The notes: generated by a model from the sequence alone, not told the origin. Numbered from the stretch's first letter, positions 43,970 through 53,261 are shown. The stretch: DNA of 64,000 nt from Syntrophomonas sp. (GCA_016841875.1 JAENYG010000008.1:113184-177183), one strand, 5' to 3'. Numbers and translations are program-made.

Positions 43970-44309
43970 AAAATCACCATCCAGCTATATTTACTTTGCT
44001 CTCTCTACAACCAAGTAGAAGCTTCTCTTAATTCCAGCTATAATCAGATAGCGGAGAACATAATCCTCCGCTCAGATCGATGACCGAAGCGAATATCTGC
44101 GTTATTTCAAAAAGCCCGCTCAATCAACGTACTCAGGTACGATTCAATCGCAGGCTCTTCTCATGCCTTGATCTTCACTTCGGTCATCGATCTGGCAGCT
44201 AGTCGTCTTTATCGACAAGCTGAGCGGAGAACTAATCCTCCGCTATTTTTTAGCCTGTTCCGCACCCACCTATTCTTATTTTACTGTATTATCCCATAGT
44301 ATTGGACTA
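43970..44309. other. Intergenic region holding a nested palindromic element
   Basis: Lies between the DnaD-like gene and the DnaB-like gene. Almost all of it is the palindromic element at 44050-44244; the flanks hold no gene. Confidence 0.5.
44050..44244. repeat. Nested palindromic element with terminal direct-repeat hairpins
   Basis: Three layers are visible. First, the ends are near-identical 22-23-base hairpins, AGCGGAG-AACATAATC-CTCCGCT (44050-44072) and the same with one base missing (44223-44244). Second, AGATCGATGACCGAAG (44074-44089) and its exact reverse complement (44178-44193) form a long stem. Third, the centre is a hairpin AAGCCCG...CGTAC-TCAG-GTACG...GGCTCTT resembling that at 24702-24755. 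It is non-coding. Confidence 0.75.
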
Positions 44310-45470
44310 TTATTTTACTGGAGGAATAAATATTTCGTATTCTTCCCCGACAACGACAGATGTTTTGGCCGGCTTAGCACTGGTATTTTTTTTATCGGAG
44401 CGCTTTTTTTCCTTAAATTCCTTTACTTCCTGGTCGGCCTCATGAACCTGGCGTATTTCCTTGGCCATCCAATTATTTAAAACACTATCCATGTATTCCA
44501 GTCCACCGTTTTTGGTGCGCTGACACATTACTTCACCGGCTTTCATAATCATGGAATGAGAAAAACCCCAATCATATCTCCATTTGTAATAAACCCTGCG
44601 TCGGGCTTCAGCATTCATATCAATACCGGTAAAATTGCCAAATTCTACGATGTCAGGATCAAACCTCCTGGTCCGCAGCGATATATTTTTACCAGTGTCC
44701 ACGTAATTCTTAAAATACATTTCCAGTCCATCCAGGCTGTTTATAGAATACTCTTTTAAATCACGGGCGATTTTTGAAATATCGGTAGGATTCACTATCT
44801 TTCTCTCAAAACAGAGTTCCAGTAGTACCAGTAGAAATTCTGGTGAAAAGGCCATTTCATCCAGCCATATTCTTAATTCATTGGACATCTTGACGCTCAG
44901 GAGGTTTCCAGTTTTGCGAGCCACGAAGTCAGCTACCTTCCTAAAATTATCATCACTTTTTATAGGGACTGGAAGTGAGCGGTCCGGTTGATGGTTTTCC
45001 TCCAGTTTAAGTTCTAGTTGTTCTATTTTGAATTTATATTCATCCAGCATATCTTCCAGTTTTTCTATTTGTTGTTTTTTGGCTTTGTCGCTATTCGCTT
45101 TATTTGATAGGCGGGGATGATCTCTAACGATAAGAGCTTCCAATTTGATAATCAACGGCTGCAGGGATATTTCTTTCTCCGTAAAGCTCTTCTTGCCATT
45201 ATCCAGACTGATAATACCGGCATTGTTGAGACTATTAAGCTTACGGGATAATTTCTGCCTGGATAAGGCGGTGCATGATTCCAGCACCTGCCCTACTTCC
45301 ACACCGCTCTGAGCCAGCGGTCTGGTCTTCTCATAGGCACATATGATAGATGCTAGTATGCCTATATCTTCCAGATCTAAGTTCAACTCTTTGGCATAAG
45401 CGAACAAAACGCCGGGTATATTAACATATCCCCAGCGAAACACTTCTATAATTGCTGAGCTTTGAATCAT
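44310..45470 (-). CDS. DnaD-like replication protein
   Basis: 386 residues. The ATG at 45470 follows AGGAGGAGAATGC; ten more residues are possible in frame but without a site. N-terminal winged-helix (about 25-115; FAYAKELNLDLEDIGILASIICAY, LSRQKLSRKLNSLNNAGIISL), a coiled-coil (about 130-175), and a C-terminal DnaD-type (DnaB_2) domain (about 190-360), with the ending YKWRYDWGFSHSMIMKAGEVM and NWMAKEI seen in primosome proteins. It likely loads or partners the DnaB-like helicase encoded just downstream. The two are separated by a palindromic element. Confidence 0.75.
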   Translation of the reverse strand: MIQSSAIIEVFRWGYVNIPGVLFAYAKELNLDLEDIGILASIICAYEKTRPLAQSGVEVGQVLESCTALSRQKLSRKLNSLNNAGIISLDNGKKSFTEKEISLQPLIIKLEALIVRDHPRLSNKANSDKAKKQQIEKLEDMLDEYKFKIEQLELKLEENHQPDRSLPVPIKSDDNFRKVADFVARKTGNLLSVKMSNELRIWLDEMAFSPEFLLVLLELCFERKIVNPTDISKIARDLKEYSINSLDGLEMYFKNYVDTGKNISLRTRRFDPDIVEFGNFTGIDMNAEARRRVYYKWRYDWGFSHSMIMKAGEVMCQRTKNGGLEYMDSVLNNWMAKEIRQVHEADQEVKEFKEKKRSDKKNTSAKPAKTSVVVGEEYEIFIPPVK

Positions 45471-45671
45471 GCATTCTCCTCCTGCAAAATATGTATGCAA
45501 ATTATAGCACTAGGAATGAAAGTATAACAAGAAAAGATAATTCTTGATTTAACCCAAAAATAGCATCTATTTGAATATATTTCATTAGCACCAATGCTGT
45601 ATCCTGTTTTTTGCTCTTAACTGGACTTGACGATTCTTATTTCCCAATACATCAACATTGGCAGTATTTAT

Positions 45672-45706
45672 AAAAAAACGCCGTTTATAAAAAACGGCAT
45701 TTTTTA
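45672..45706 (-). terminator. Terminator after the beta-CASP gene
   Basis: Stem with GCCGTTT/AAACGGC flanked by A- and T-runs (minus strand: AAAAAATGCCGTTT, loop, AAACGGCGTTTTTTTATAAA). Begins just past the stop at 45707. Confidence 0.85.
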
Positions 45707-47293
45707 CTATTTACCAATTACTTCTTCAATTTTTTCAACCGTTCTAATAATTTGCCTATAATTTGAGTCCTTGACACTATCCCGGTACATATCATGCAGT
45801 TGCAAACATAAGTCCAAATATGCTTTTTCAGCCCGACTGGCTTGATCCTTTCGTTTATCCGTATAATACTGCAATTTTGGGGCTTGTTCCATCTCCTCCA
45901 AGACAAACTCGTCAAGTATCTCTGGTATATAAATGGGAATATCATATTCCGCTTTTATGGCTGCCGCGAGACCATCTTGTGATTCTTCCTCTCCATGCAC
46001 CAGGAATATACCTTTAATATTTGACTTGAAATGCCGCAGCCAATCTAGCAGACCTTCTTGATCAGCATGGGCTGAATAGGTTTCTATATTATTTATTTCT
46101 GCCTTAACCGCTATCTTTTCCCCATGAATGGTTACCAGTTTCTCGCCATCCAGTATTTTTCTTCCCAGGGTACCCTGCGCCTGGTAGCCTACAAAGAGAA
46201 CCGTTGCTTCGGGACGCCAGATGTTGTTTTTAAGGTGATGCTTGATCCTCCCAGCCTCACACATGCCACTGGCGGAAATGATAATCATATTACCCAGTTT
46301 ACAGTTAAGAGCCATCGATTCCTGATGGGTATGGGAGAATTTCAACTGATCCAGCATCAAAGGATGACTCTTGTGGTCCTCTAATATTTTTCTGGCATCG
46401 TCATCATACAAATCTATGTGTTTTTGAAAAATCCGGGTGGCTGCTATGGCCAGGGGACTGTCAATATATATCTCTATATTAGGGTCAAGTCTGCCTTCCG
46501 CATTAAGTTCATACAGATCATAAAGGAGATCCTGGGTTCTTTCCACTGCAAAAGCAGGAATTATCAAATTGCCCCCTTTTGTCATAGCTCGGTCAATAAC
46601 CGTTTTTAATTCTTCTTTACGGCTATCAGTCTTGGGGTGCAATCTGTTGCCATAAGTTGATTCCATGATAATATAATCGGCATTTTCAATAATGGTTGGA
46701 TTCTTAATAATAGGTTGGTCCGGGGTGCCTAGATCACCGGTAAAGACCAGTTTAAGTTTCTCACCCCGTTCTTCTATCCAGAGCTCTACGATGCAGGCCC
46801 CCAAAATATGTCCGGCATTTCTTAAGCGGACCTTTACCCCCGGTGCCAGCTCAATGATTTCATCCATATTAAGAGAACGAAACTGATCTAAACATTCCAC
46901 GGCATCTTTGGCAGTGTAAATAGGCACCAACAAAGGTTTACCAGCCCGTTTGTTCTTACGGTTTTTTCTCTCTACTTCAAATTCCTGTATGTGTCCTGAA
47001 TCCGGCAGTAAGACTCCAGCCAGATCTTCAGTTGCATGACTGCAGTATATTTTACCCGTAAACCCATGCTTGCACAGTTTGGGAACTAATCCTATATGAT
47101 CAATGTGTGCATGAGTTAAAATAACAAAATCAATCGATTCCGGTTCTACTGCAAAATCGCGGCAGTTTCTTTCCTGCAAAGCCCGTGGACCCTGAAAAAG
47201 CCCGCAGTCTATCGCAAATCTGCTGGTCTCAGTCTCGATAAGAAAAAAAGACCCAGTTACAGTCCTGGCCGCTCCCAGGAAGCGTAATTTCAT
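45707..47293 (-). CDS. Beta-CASP metallo-beta-lactamase-fold ribonuclease-type protein
   Basis: 528 residues, ATG behind GGGGGAATAAAC. Zinc motifs: HAHIDHIG (about 58-65), AGHILG, FTGDLG, and the beta-CASP blocks ESTYGNRLHP, SASGMCEAGRIKHHLK, then SAHADQEGLLDWL and FLVHGEEESQ near the C-terminus. This is the CPSF73/RNase J-related KH-less group (archaeal-type aCPSF or YSH1-like) often annotated as RNA exonuclease. It probably processes RNA; no KH domain precedes it. Gene 47339 lies upstream and may be in the same transcript. Confidence 0.85.
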   Translation of the reverse strand: MKLRFLGAARTVTGSFFLIETETSRFAIDCGLFQGPRALQERNCRDFAVEPESIDFVILTHAHIDHIGLVPKLCKHGFTGKIYCSHATEDLAGVLLPDSGHIQEFEVERKNRKNKRAGKPLLVPIYTAKDAVECLDQFRSLNMDEIIELAPGVKVRLRNAGHILGACIVELWIEERGEKLKLVFTGDLGTPDQPIIKNPTIIENADYIIMESTYGNRLHPKTDSRKEELKTVIDRAMTKGGNLIIPAFAVERTQDLLYDLYELNAEGRLDPNIEIYIDSPLAIAATRIFQKHIDLYDDDARKILEDHKSHPLMLDQLKFSHTHQESMALNCKLGNMIIISASGMCEAGRIKHHLKNNIWRPEATVLFVGYQAQGTLGRKILDGEKLVTIHGEKIAVKAEINNIETYSAHADQEGLLDWLRHFKSNIKGIFLVHGEEESQDGLAAAIKAEYDIPIYIPEILDEFVLEEMEQAPKLQYYTDKRKDQASRAEKAYLDLCLQLHDMYRDSVKDSNYRQIIRTVEKIEEVIGK

Positions 47294-47338
47294 GTTTATT
47301 CCCCCATAACCTTTTTATCTACCTTTTTATCTCTCTAA

Positions 47339-47815
47339 TTATATCGCAACCAGTCTTCTGGCGTCTTTTTTTCTGGAAAGTTTACAATATTGTTCATAAA
47401 AATCGATAACCTCAGCGCTTATCACTTTTCTGTCCTCAGTTTTCAGGGCTCGTAATAAGTTATCGAAACTGATCCGTCCAAAGTCTTTTACCACTTCATT
47501 GCTATCCAGGTTTTCTACCACTTCACAATAACGACCGTGAACCTGTTCAAATACTCCGAAATACAATTCCCGAATCTGCATGACCCTTTTCATGATCTGT
47601 TCAACTTCAACCCCCTCCAGATCCACCATTGCCACCAGATCATCTATCAGATTGTTAAGCAGTCGGTTATTAAATATGGCAGCCATTACTTCCTTGCGGT
47701 ACTGCTTGGATAACAAGTACCTCATATAATCCAGGAAATCGCCTTGAGCCGACGATCGAAGCAGTGAGTATCCATTCAGCAGCTCCAGTTCCCTTTCAGA
47801 CACATCTCCATTCAC
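47339..47815 (-). CDS. Helical protein of unknown function
   Basis: 158 residues, GTG start behind GGGGAGAGGTACG. All-alpha by inspection, with regular acidic and basic residues and a basic tail (KLSRKKDARRLVAI). No family recognised and no catalytic motif. It precedes the beta-CASP gene by 45 bases and could be co-transcribed. Confidence 0.5.
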   Translation of the reverse strand: MNGDVSERELELLNGYSLLRSSAQGDFLDYMRYLLSKQYRKEVMAAIFNNRLLNNLIDDLVAMVDLEGVEVEQIMKRVMQIRELYFGVFEQVHGRYCEVVENLDSNEVVKDFGRISFDNLLRALKTEDRKVISAEVIDFYEQYCKLSRKKDARRLVAI

Positions 47816-47962
47816 CGTACCTCTCCCCTTTGTTATATTATTTATTTACTAAGGAGTTCAACCCGGTATAGCTTTAATCCTCCAGGGAATTATCGTAATA
47901 TTAGTAGCAAATCCTAATCTATTCGTATACTTTCGACACCGCTGCTTGCTTTATTTGGAAGA

Positions 47963-49138
47963 TTATCCTTTTCTATGTCGAGCCAGAAAGGAACCAATTC
48001 TATCCAGGGCTTGCTCGATATCAGCCACACTTGCAGCATAGCAGCATCTTACATGTCCATTGCCCATGACTCCGAAGGCATTACCCGGCACTACCGCCAC
48101 TTTTTCTTCCATAATCAGCTTTTCGCTGAATTCTTCACTGGTCAGGCCAGTATTTACTATGGAGGGAAAGGCGTAGAAAGCTCCCTGGGGCTCAAAACAC
48201 TCCAAACCAATTTCCCTAAAGCCTGAAACCATGATCTTTCTCCGGTAATTATAATTCTCCACCATTTTTCTCATTTCGCTCTCTCCATGACGCAGAGCTT
48301 CCAGGGCAGCTTTTTGAGCCATAATAGGTGCACACATTATAGTATACTGGTGAATCTTAGTCATAGCCCCAATCAGGTCAGGATGACCACAGGCATATCC
48401 AATACGCCACCCGGTCATAGCAAAAGCTTTGGAAAAACCATTGAAAACGATGGTTCGATCCTTCATGCCCGGCATGGCAGCTATGGAAACGTGCTGTCCA
48501 TTATAGGTAAGTTCCGAATATATTTCGTCAGAGATAACAATCAGATCATTTTTTATAATGATTTCTACCAGGGACTCCAGGTCTTCCTTCCGCATAATAC
48601 CGCCGGTAGGATTATTAGGATATGCCAGTATGAGCACTTTACTTTTAGGAGTTATGCTTTTTTCCAGCATATCGGGTCGAATCCGGTATTCATCTTCAGC
48701 AAAGGTCTCCACCGCTACAGGAACACCAAAAGCCAGAGATGCTCCAGGCGAATAAGATACATACGAAGGTTCCGGAACCAGAACCTCATCCCCCGGTTCA
48801 ATGATAGCCCTTAAAGCTAGATCTACTGCTTCGCTAACTCCCACGGTTACCAGGATTTCTCGCCCCGGTGAATAGCTTACCCCTATATGTCTTTTCATAT
48901 AGAGTGCAATCTCTTCTCTTAGTTCGATCAAACCCTGATTAGAGGTATACATGGTATAACCATTTTCCAGGCTGTAAAAGCAGGCTTCCCTTATGTGCCA
49001 GGGAGTGACGAAATCCGGTTCACCCACACCCAAAGATATGACTCCCTCCATCTGGGAAACGAGATCAAAAAACTTTCTTATCCCGGAAGGGGGGATAGCC
49101 TGCACGGTTTTAGATACATATTTATCCATAGTACTCAT
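47963..49138 (-). CDS. Fold-type I aminotransferase (aspartate/aromatic class)
   Basis: 391 residues. N-terminus VQAIPPSGIRKFFDLVSQMEGVISLGVGEPDFVTP, YPNNPTGG, catalytic Lys in VFNGFSKAFAMTGWRIGYACG, and substrate Arg in GHVRCCYA near the end, as in class I aspartate or aromatic aminotransferases (AAT-I). ATG overlaps the Lrp stop by four bases, so it is co-translated with the Lrp regulator, and a T-box precedes both. The amino acid partner is therefore set by the tRNA that the T-box reads; this was not resolved. Aspartate, alanine, aromatic or branched-chain substrates are possible. Confidence 0.85.
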   Translation of the reverse strand: MSTMDKYVSKTVQAIPPSGIRKFFDLVSQMEGVISLGVGEPDFVTPWHIREACFYSLENGYTMYTSNQGLIELREEIALYMKRHIGVSYSPGREILVTVGVSEAVDLALRAIIEPGDEVLVPEPSYVSYSPGASLAFGVPVAVETFAEDEYRIRPDMLEKSITPKSKVLILAYPNNPTGGIMRKEDLESLVEIIIKNDLIVISDEIYSELTYNGQHVSIAAMPGMKDRTIVFNGFSKAFAMTGWRIGYACGHPDLIGAMTKIHQYTIMCAPIMAQKAALEALRHGESEMRKMVENYNYRRKIMVSGFREIGLECFEPQGAFYAFPSIVNTGLTSEEFSEKLIMEEKVAVVPGNAFGVMGNGHVRCCYAASVADIEQALDRIGSFLARHRKG

Positions 49139-49623
49139 GGACTGATCACCAGCCTTTTATCTTCCTGCGGACTCTCAAAAATAAAGTTATCCTGTTTATA
49201 GCGCTTGAGAATAAAATGAGTAACTGTGCTCTGCACTTCATCCAGGGTAGAGAGTTTATGGGAAACAAACAAGGCAATTTCCTTCATGGTGTCAGCAGTA
49301 ACCACAATTGATAAATCATAAGTACCACTCATCAAGTATACTGATCTAACTTCGGGAAAACGGCTGATTCTTTCGGCAACACCGTTAAAACCCACTTCTC
49401 TCACCGGGGTCACCTTGACTTCAATCATGGCCTCTACCCCATTCTCACCAAAACGATCCCAGTTGACCACTGCGTTGTATCCTAATATATATTTTTCCTT
49501 TTCCAGATTCGCCAGTACTTCCCGGACATGTGCTTCGTCCTCATCCAGCATAATAGCCATAGTCTTGGGACTGATTTTCGCATCATGCTCCAGGATTTTT
49601 AATATCTTCTTCTCTAGTTCCAT
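49135..49623 (-). CDS. Lrp/AsnC-family transcriptional regulator
   Basis: 162 residues: N-terminal helix-turn-helix (LEKKILKILEHDAKISPKTMAIMLDEDEAHVREVLANLEKEKYILGYNAVVNW) and a RAM ligand-binding domain (about 65-150; EVRSVYLMSGTYDLSIVVTADTMKEIALFVSHKLSTLDEVQSTVTHFILK). ATG at 49623; the nearest strong G-run (GGGGGC) is somewhat far. Directly behind a T-box leader and in front of an aminotransferase gene, so an amino-acid responsive circuit is likely. The effector is unknown. Confidence 0.88.
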   Translation of the reverse strand: MELEKKILKILEHDAKISPKTMAIMLDEDEAHVREVLANLEKEKYILGYNAVVNWDRFGENGVEAMIEVKVTPVREVGFNGVAERISRFPEVRSVYLMSGTYDLSIVVTADTMKEIALFVSHKLSTLDEVQSTVTHFILKRYKQDNFIFESPQEDKRLVISP

Positions 49624-49660
49624 TTTTCTTAAAAAGCCCCCTTAGTTAATTATTTATTTA

Positions 49661-49905
49661 TAAAAAAATAAAAACCCTCATCCCACCAAGGGACGAGAGT
49701 AATATTTCCCGCGGTACCACCCTAATTGCATAAATGCCCGCTCTGTAAATCATAACGGTTTCCATGAAACCGTCCGGCTTAGTACCTGTTGAAGTATTAC
49801 ACCGGCGCTCCCAGGTGGCTTTCACTGTTAACCTGCTCCCGGATCGCAGCAACCCCGGTTCTCTGCCAGCAGGCCTTCAGATACTCTTCTGATCATCGCT
49901 TTAAA
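49661..49905 (-). ncRNA. T-box leader of the Lrp-aminotransferase unit
   Basis: The minus strand shows AGGGTGGTACCGCG (a perfect T-box bulge), a terminator CTCTCGTCCC-TTGGT-GGGATGAGGG followed by TTTTTATTTTTTT just before the Lrp gene, and a Stem I upstream (GATGATCAGAAGAGTA with the K-turn-like GA motif, then GCAGAGAACCGGGG, CCTGC/GCAGG). The specifier codon was not resolved with confidence: UUA+A and AAC+A in GGTTAACAGTG are both candidates. Confidence 0.9.
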
Positions 49906-50041
49906 TATGGGTTTTAACCATGCTATCACTACCAGGAACCTACGTCAAGTCGAAAATTATGGACTGCTAAATCAGGTATAGATTTCCTGCACTATTTTTT
50001 CGAATTGTGCATATTTATAGTTCTATCTGGAGGTGATGCTG

Positions 50042-50269
50042 ATGTACTATTTATCAAATCTGAGCCAGGAAGAACTTAACGTAGCTCGTAAAATAGATGA
50101 ATATTTTAATCTTGACCACATGAGTTTTCAAGAAAAATTATTTAATGCCTTGCTTATAGCCCAGCATGAATTAGAGGCTGAGTATTATGGTAATGAATTT
50201 GAAAAATCCAGGATACTTGAGTTTCGTGATATTCTCCTGATGCTCCTTAACAAATTCCCTCGGGAATAG
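50042..50269 (+). CDS. Small helical protein of unknown function
   Basis: 75 residues starting at the ATG behind TGGAGGTGATGCTG (longer forms starting at 50033 or 50036 are less well placed). Acidic, helical: LSQEELNVARKIDEYFNLD, then ALLIAQHELEAEYYGNEFEKS. No family recognised. Lies between the T-box region and the alkaline-phosphatase-fold gene, facing the latter. Confidence 0.5.
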   Translation: MYYLSNLSQEELNVARKIDEYFNLDHMSFQEKLFNALLIAQHELEAEYYGNEFEKSRILEFRDILLMLLNKFPRE

Positions 50270-50310
50270 TGGAACCCATAATATTCATAATATCCAGCCG
50301 GCTAATACTC

Positions 50311-51453
50311 CTACTTAAAGAGCATAAATTTCTTCTTCAGCCATCTATATTCTGCCAGGTAACCTGCGATCATAAGGAAAAATACTCCCAGACACAAGGC
50401 ACGTTCCCAGGTAAGCCTGGATTCCAAAATATTAATAGTCTTTTCTTTCTCACCAGCAAAGTTAGAAATACTCTGGCGTTCCTCTTTTATAGAGGCCATC
50501 TGGTGAATAGTACTATATAACTCGTCCTGGATCTCATAATACCTGTTCCACTGTGCGGTTCTCTCCTTTTTCAAATCAGCTACCCATTTAGTATAAACAT
50601 AATTCTTATCCTCTTCCCTGATAGTCATGGCATCGTATATGGGAACTCCTACTGAGGCCGCCGGTGGATTCAGCCCAATAAATCTGCATATAGTGGCAGC
50701 GGTATCCAAGACCAGGGTAGAGGATGTTTTCGTCCCTGTTTTGCAGCCCGGACCATGGATTACTAAAGGAACCAGGTCACTAGGAGACGTACTCCGGGCC
50801 GACGTCACTATGATCAAAGAATTATAGTACAGGTTATTGTTTTTGAGACAATTAATTAATTCACCCAGACTGGCATCAAATGACATCAAGGAATCGTAAT
50901 AGGTGGTTTCATCCAGTGATAGAAGGCCATCCATACTGTCATTCACATATATAAAAGAGAAATAAGGCATCTTGCCCGGTATATTCTCCATGGCCCTGGC
51001 AAAGGCCTCCTGGTCACTGCTGTCGGCCTTTAGACCCATATATTGGTCTTCTCCATAATTAAACACCTTGAGTTTATCACCTGAGCCATCGATCACCTGA
51101 AAGGTCTTTCCATGTTTCTTCAGCAGGGCCAGCAAAGATTCAACTTCTATATCGTTGCTGCTATTATAGTAGCCATGTTCTGCTGGCAGGGTTCCGGTCA
51201 ATAGTGATGCCTGAGCTGCTTCAACTGAATCGGTTCTGACAGATAAGCTTTTTTCATCCATCAATCCTTCTGCTGCCATCTGTCTCAAGTTATGCATCGG
51301 GGTGCTGATATAACCTTCGTAATTTAATCCCTCGACATTAATCAATATTACCTGCTGCACATCTTCAGCAGCAAATATAGGCTGCAGCATCAATACTATA
51401 GTAAACAACAGGGTTAATATCCCGATACTTAACAGCAGATATAAACTCCTCAT
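50311..51453 (-). CDS. Membrane-anchored alkaline-phosphatase-fold protein, apparently degenerate
   Basis: 380 residues, ATG after GGAGGGGATGTGATTG (a TTG codon directly before it is an alternative). Sec-type signal or anchor at the N-terminus, a C-terminal coiled coil and one transmembrane helix (ALCLGVFFLMIAGYLAEYRW) with a basic tail. The middle has the ordering of type-I phosphodiesterase/alkaline phosphatases: ILINVEGLNYEGYI in place of the usual metal-binding IDG motif, QASLLTGTLPAEHG (conserved strand), and IVTSARSTSPSDLVPLVIHGPG in place of VTSDHG. The metal-binding Asp/His at the last motif are Ala/Arg and the first Asp is missing, so it is likely inactive or has another function. 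It is in a cluster with an AarF-like kinase. Confidence 0.7.
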   Translation of the reverse strand: MRSLYLLLSIGILTLLFTIVLMLQPIFAAEDVQQVILINVEGLNYEGYISTPMHNLRQMAAEGLMDEKSLSVRTDSVEAAQASLLTGTLPAEHGYYNSSNDIEVESLLALLKKHGKTFQVIDGSGDKLKVFNYGEDQYMGLKADSSDQEAFARAMENIPGKMPYFSFIYVNDSMDGLLSLDETTYYDSLMSFDASLGELINCLKNNNLYYNSLIIVTSARSTSPSDLVPLVIHGPGCKTGTKTSSTLVLDTAATICRFIGLNPPAASVGVPIYDAMTIREEDKNYVYTKWVADLKKERTAQWNRYYEIQDELYSTIHQMASIKEERQSISNFAGEKEKTINILESRLTWERALCLGVFFLMIAGYLAEYRWLKKKFMLFK

Positions 51454-51521
51454 CAATCACATCCCCTCCTTATCGGTTTATGGTAATGTATATTGATGGG
51501 AGGGGGCTAATATTCTTATCT

Positions 51522-53192
51522 TCAGAATCTACCGCTGCGTAAAATAGAGTAAGCTAGAAAAAGCCCCAGGATAACTGCCAGGATAAACCCTAATTCAGCT
51601 ATGGGTATCCGTGATATTATGCTGCTGCCGTTCATATTAACAAACAAGGATGTCCCTATAATAAGGCTGGCTAGAATAATGGCCAGGGAGAGCCGATTGG
51701 AAATCAAATCCAGCTTAGTCCCCAGTTTTTCCAGGCGTTGATGTTCCATTTTGATAATAATTTGTCCATCACTCAATTTCTTGAAGGTATTGCTGATATC
51801 CCGGGGCATGGTTCGAGCGATATGTCCATAATCCAGCAGGATCTCGGTGATTTCCTCTTTCATCTTTTTCCTGGAAAATCTTTCTCTTAAGGCTTTTTTT
51901 CCATAAGGCTCGGCAATATCAACCAGACTGATGGTAGGATCCAGCTGGGATATGGTACTTTCTATAGTCATAAGCATCTTAACCAGCAGAGATAGCTCGG
52001 CAGGAAGCCTTACTCGATAATTAACCGATAAATCAATCAGCTCCGCCAGTGCCTCCCCGATATTTATCTGGGATAATGGCAGGCCATAATACTTGCGGGA
52101 CAGATTGGCTACATCCCTCCTTAATTCTTCTACACTGACTTGCTCGGTATTATCACCAATTGCTAATAAAGCCCTGGTTACACCGGTAACGTCATGGTTC
52201 ATCATCCCTATTACCAGGATCATATATTTATCCCGGTCGTAATCGTCTATCACACCTACCTGTCCAAAATCATAGAATATGATCCTTTCCCCACTGCTTA
52301 CCGCCATGTTTCCCGGATGCGGATCGGCGTGAAAAAACCCATGTACATATATTTGTAAATACAGAGCTTTTACAATATGGGACGCTACCCTGCGAGTATC
52401 ATAATGGTGTTCCTTCAGGCCGGCAAAATCCGATATTTTTACCCCTTCCACATATTCCATGGTTACCACCCGTTTGCCACAGAAAGCCCAGAATACGTTC
52501 GGAATAATAACCGTATCGATATCTTGAAAATTGCGGTGGAATATTTCTATATTCCGGGCCTCTTTCCCAAAATCCAATTCATTAACCAGGGCCAGCCCCA
52601 ATTCTTCAATTACCTCAGACAGTTTATAGAACCTTATCCATTCACTCTTTCTTTCCAACCATACTGATATTTCTCGCAGTATTTCCAGGTCGGTTCTGAC
52701 CATTTCATCAATACCCGGTCGTTTTACTTTTACTACTACCCTTGCACCGGATATCAAAGTTCCCTCATGTACCTGACCAATAGATGCAGCAGCTATAGGA
52801 CAGGGATTGAAATAGCTAAAATTTATATCTATATCTATACCTTCATCGGTCAGTATTTTATTTACTTCTTCAAATGAAAATGAGGGTACATTATCCTGCA
52901 GATTTTCCAGCTCTTTTATATATTCAGGATTCAACCAATCCGCTCGGGTGCTGAGCAACTGACCCATTTTAATAAATGTGGGGCCCAGTTCTTCAAAGGC
53001 ATAGCGCAGACGGCGAGCAGCATTTTTTTGCTGCATCCGGTCATCGATATTATCAGCCTTCGTCTGAATCTTCAAAAAAGGCAGGTTTAAGCGATCATAT
53101 ACTGAACCAAATCCATATTTGATGAATACATTAGCTACTTCCCGATAACGCGGCAAATGTTTGACCGTATTTATTGAATGGTTTAGGGTCAT
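51522..53192 (-). CDS. AarF/UbiB/ABC1-family protein kinase-like
   Basis: 556 residues from the ATG at 53192, which has GGGAGGAAATCG before it; the longer frame adds 19 residues with no signal. UbiB-type features: KxGQ motif in TFIKMGQLLSTRADW, the Ala-rich loop AAASIGQVHEG, conserved Lys (VVVKVKRPG), HADPHPGNM (catalytic Asp), and DFGQVG. Two C-terminal transmembrane helices. UbiB proteins promote quinone or lipid metabolism; in clostridia the role is unclear. It is 12 bases downstream of the phasin-type gene in one unit. Confidence 0.88.
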   Translation of the reverse strand: MTLNHSINTVKHLPRYREVANVFIKYGFGSVYDRLNLPFLKIQTKADNIDDRMQQKNAARRLRYAFEELGPTFIKMGQLLSTRADWLNPEYIKELENLQDNVPSFSFEEVNKILTDEGIDIDINFSYFNPCPIAAASIGQVHEGTLISGARVVVKVKRPGIDEMVRTDLEILREISVWLERKSEWIRFYKLSEVIEELGLALVNELDFGKEARNIEIFHRNFQDIDTVIIPNVFWAFCGKRVVTMEYVEGVKISDFAGLKEHHYDTRRVASHIVKALYLQIYVHGFFHADPHPGNMAVSSGERIIFYDFGQVGVIDDYDRDKYMILVIGMMNHDVTGVTRALLAIGDNTEQVSVEELRRDVANLSRKYYGLPLSQINIGEALAELIDLSVNYRVRLPAELSLLVKMLMTIESTISQLDPTISLVDIAEPYGKKALRERFSRKKMKEEITEILLDYGHIARTMPRDISNTFKKLSDGQIIIKMEHQRLEKLGTKLDLISNRLSLAIILASLIIGTSLFVNMNGSSIISRIPIAELGFILAVILGLFLAYSILRSGRF

Positions 53193-53261
53193 CGATTTCC
53201 TCCCGCCCTGACAGGTACTGCCGGGAATATTCCCGGCAGTATCAAACATAAAGGAATCTGA

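Noticed and set aside
48287..48814. 175-residue plus-strand open frame inside the aminotransferase gene
   Set aside because: Antisense shadow of a strong PLP enzyme gene.
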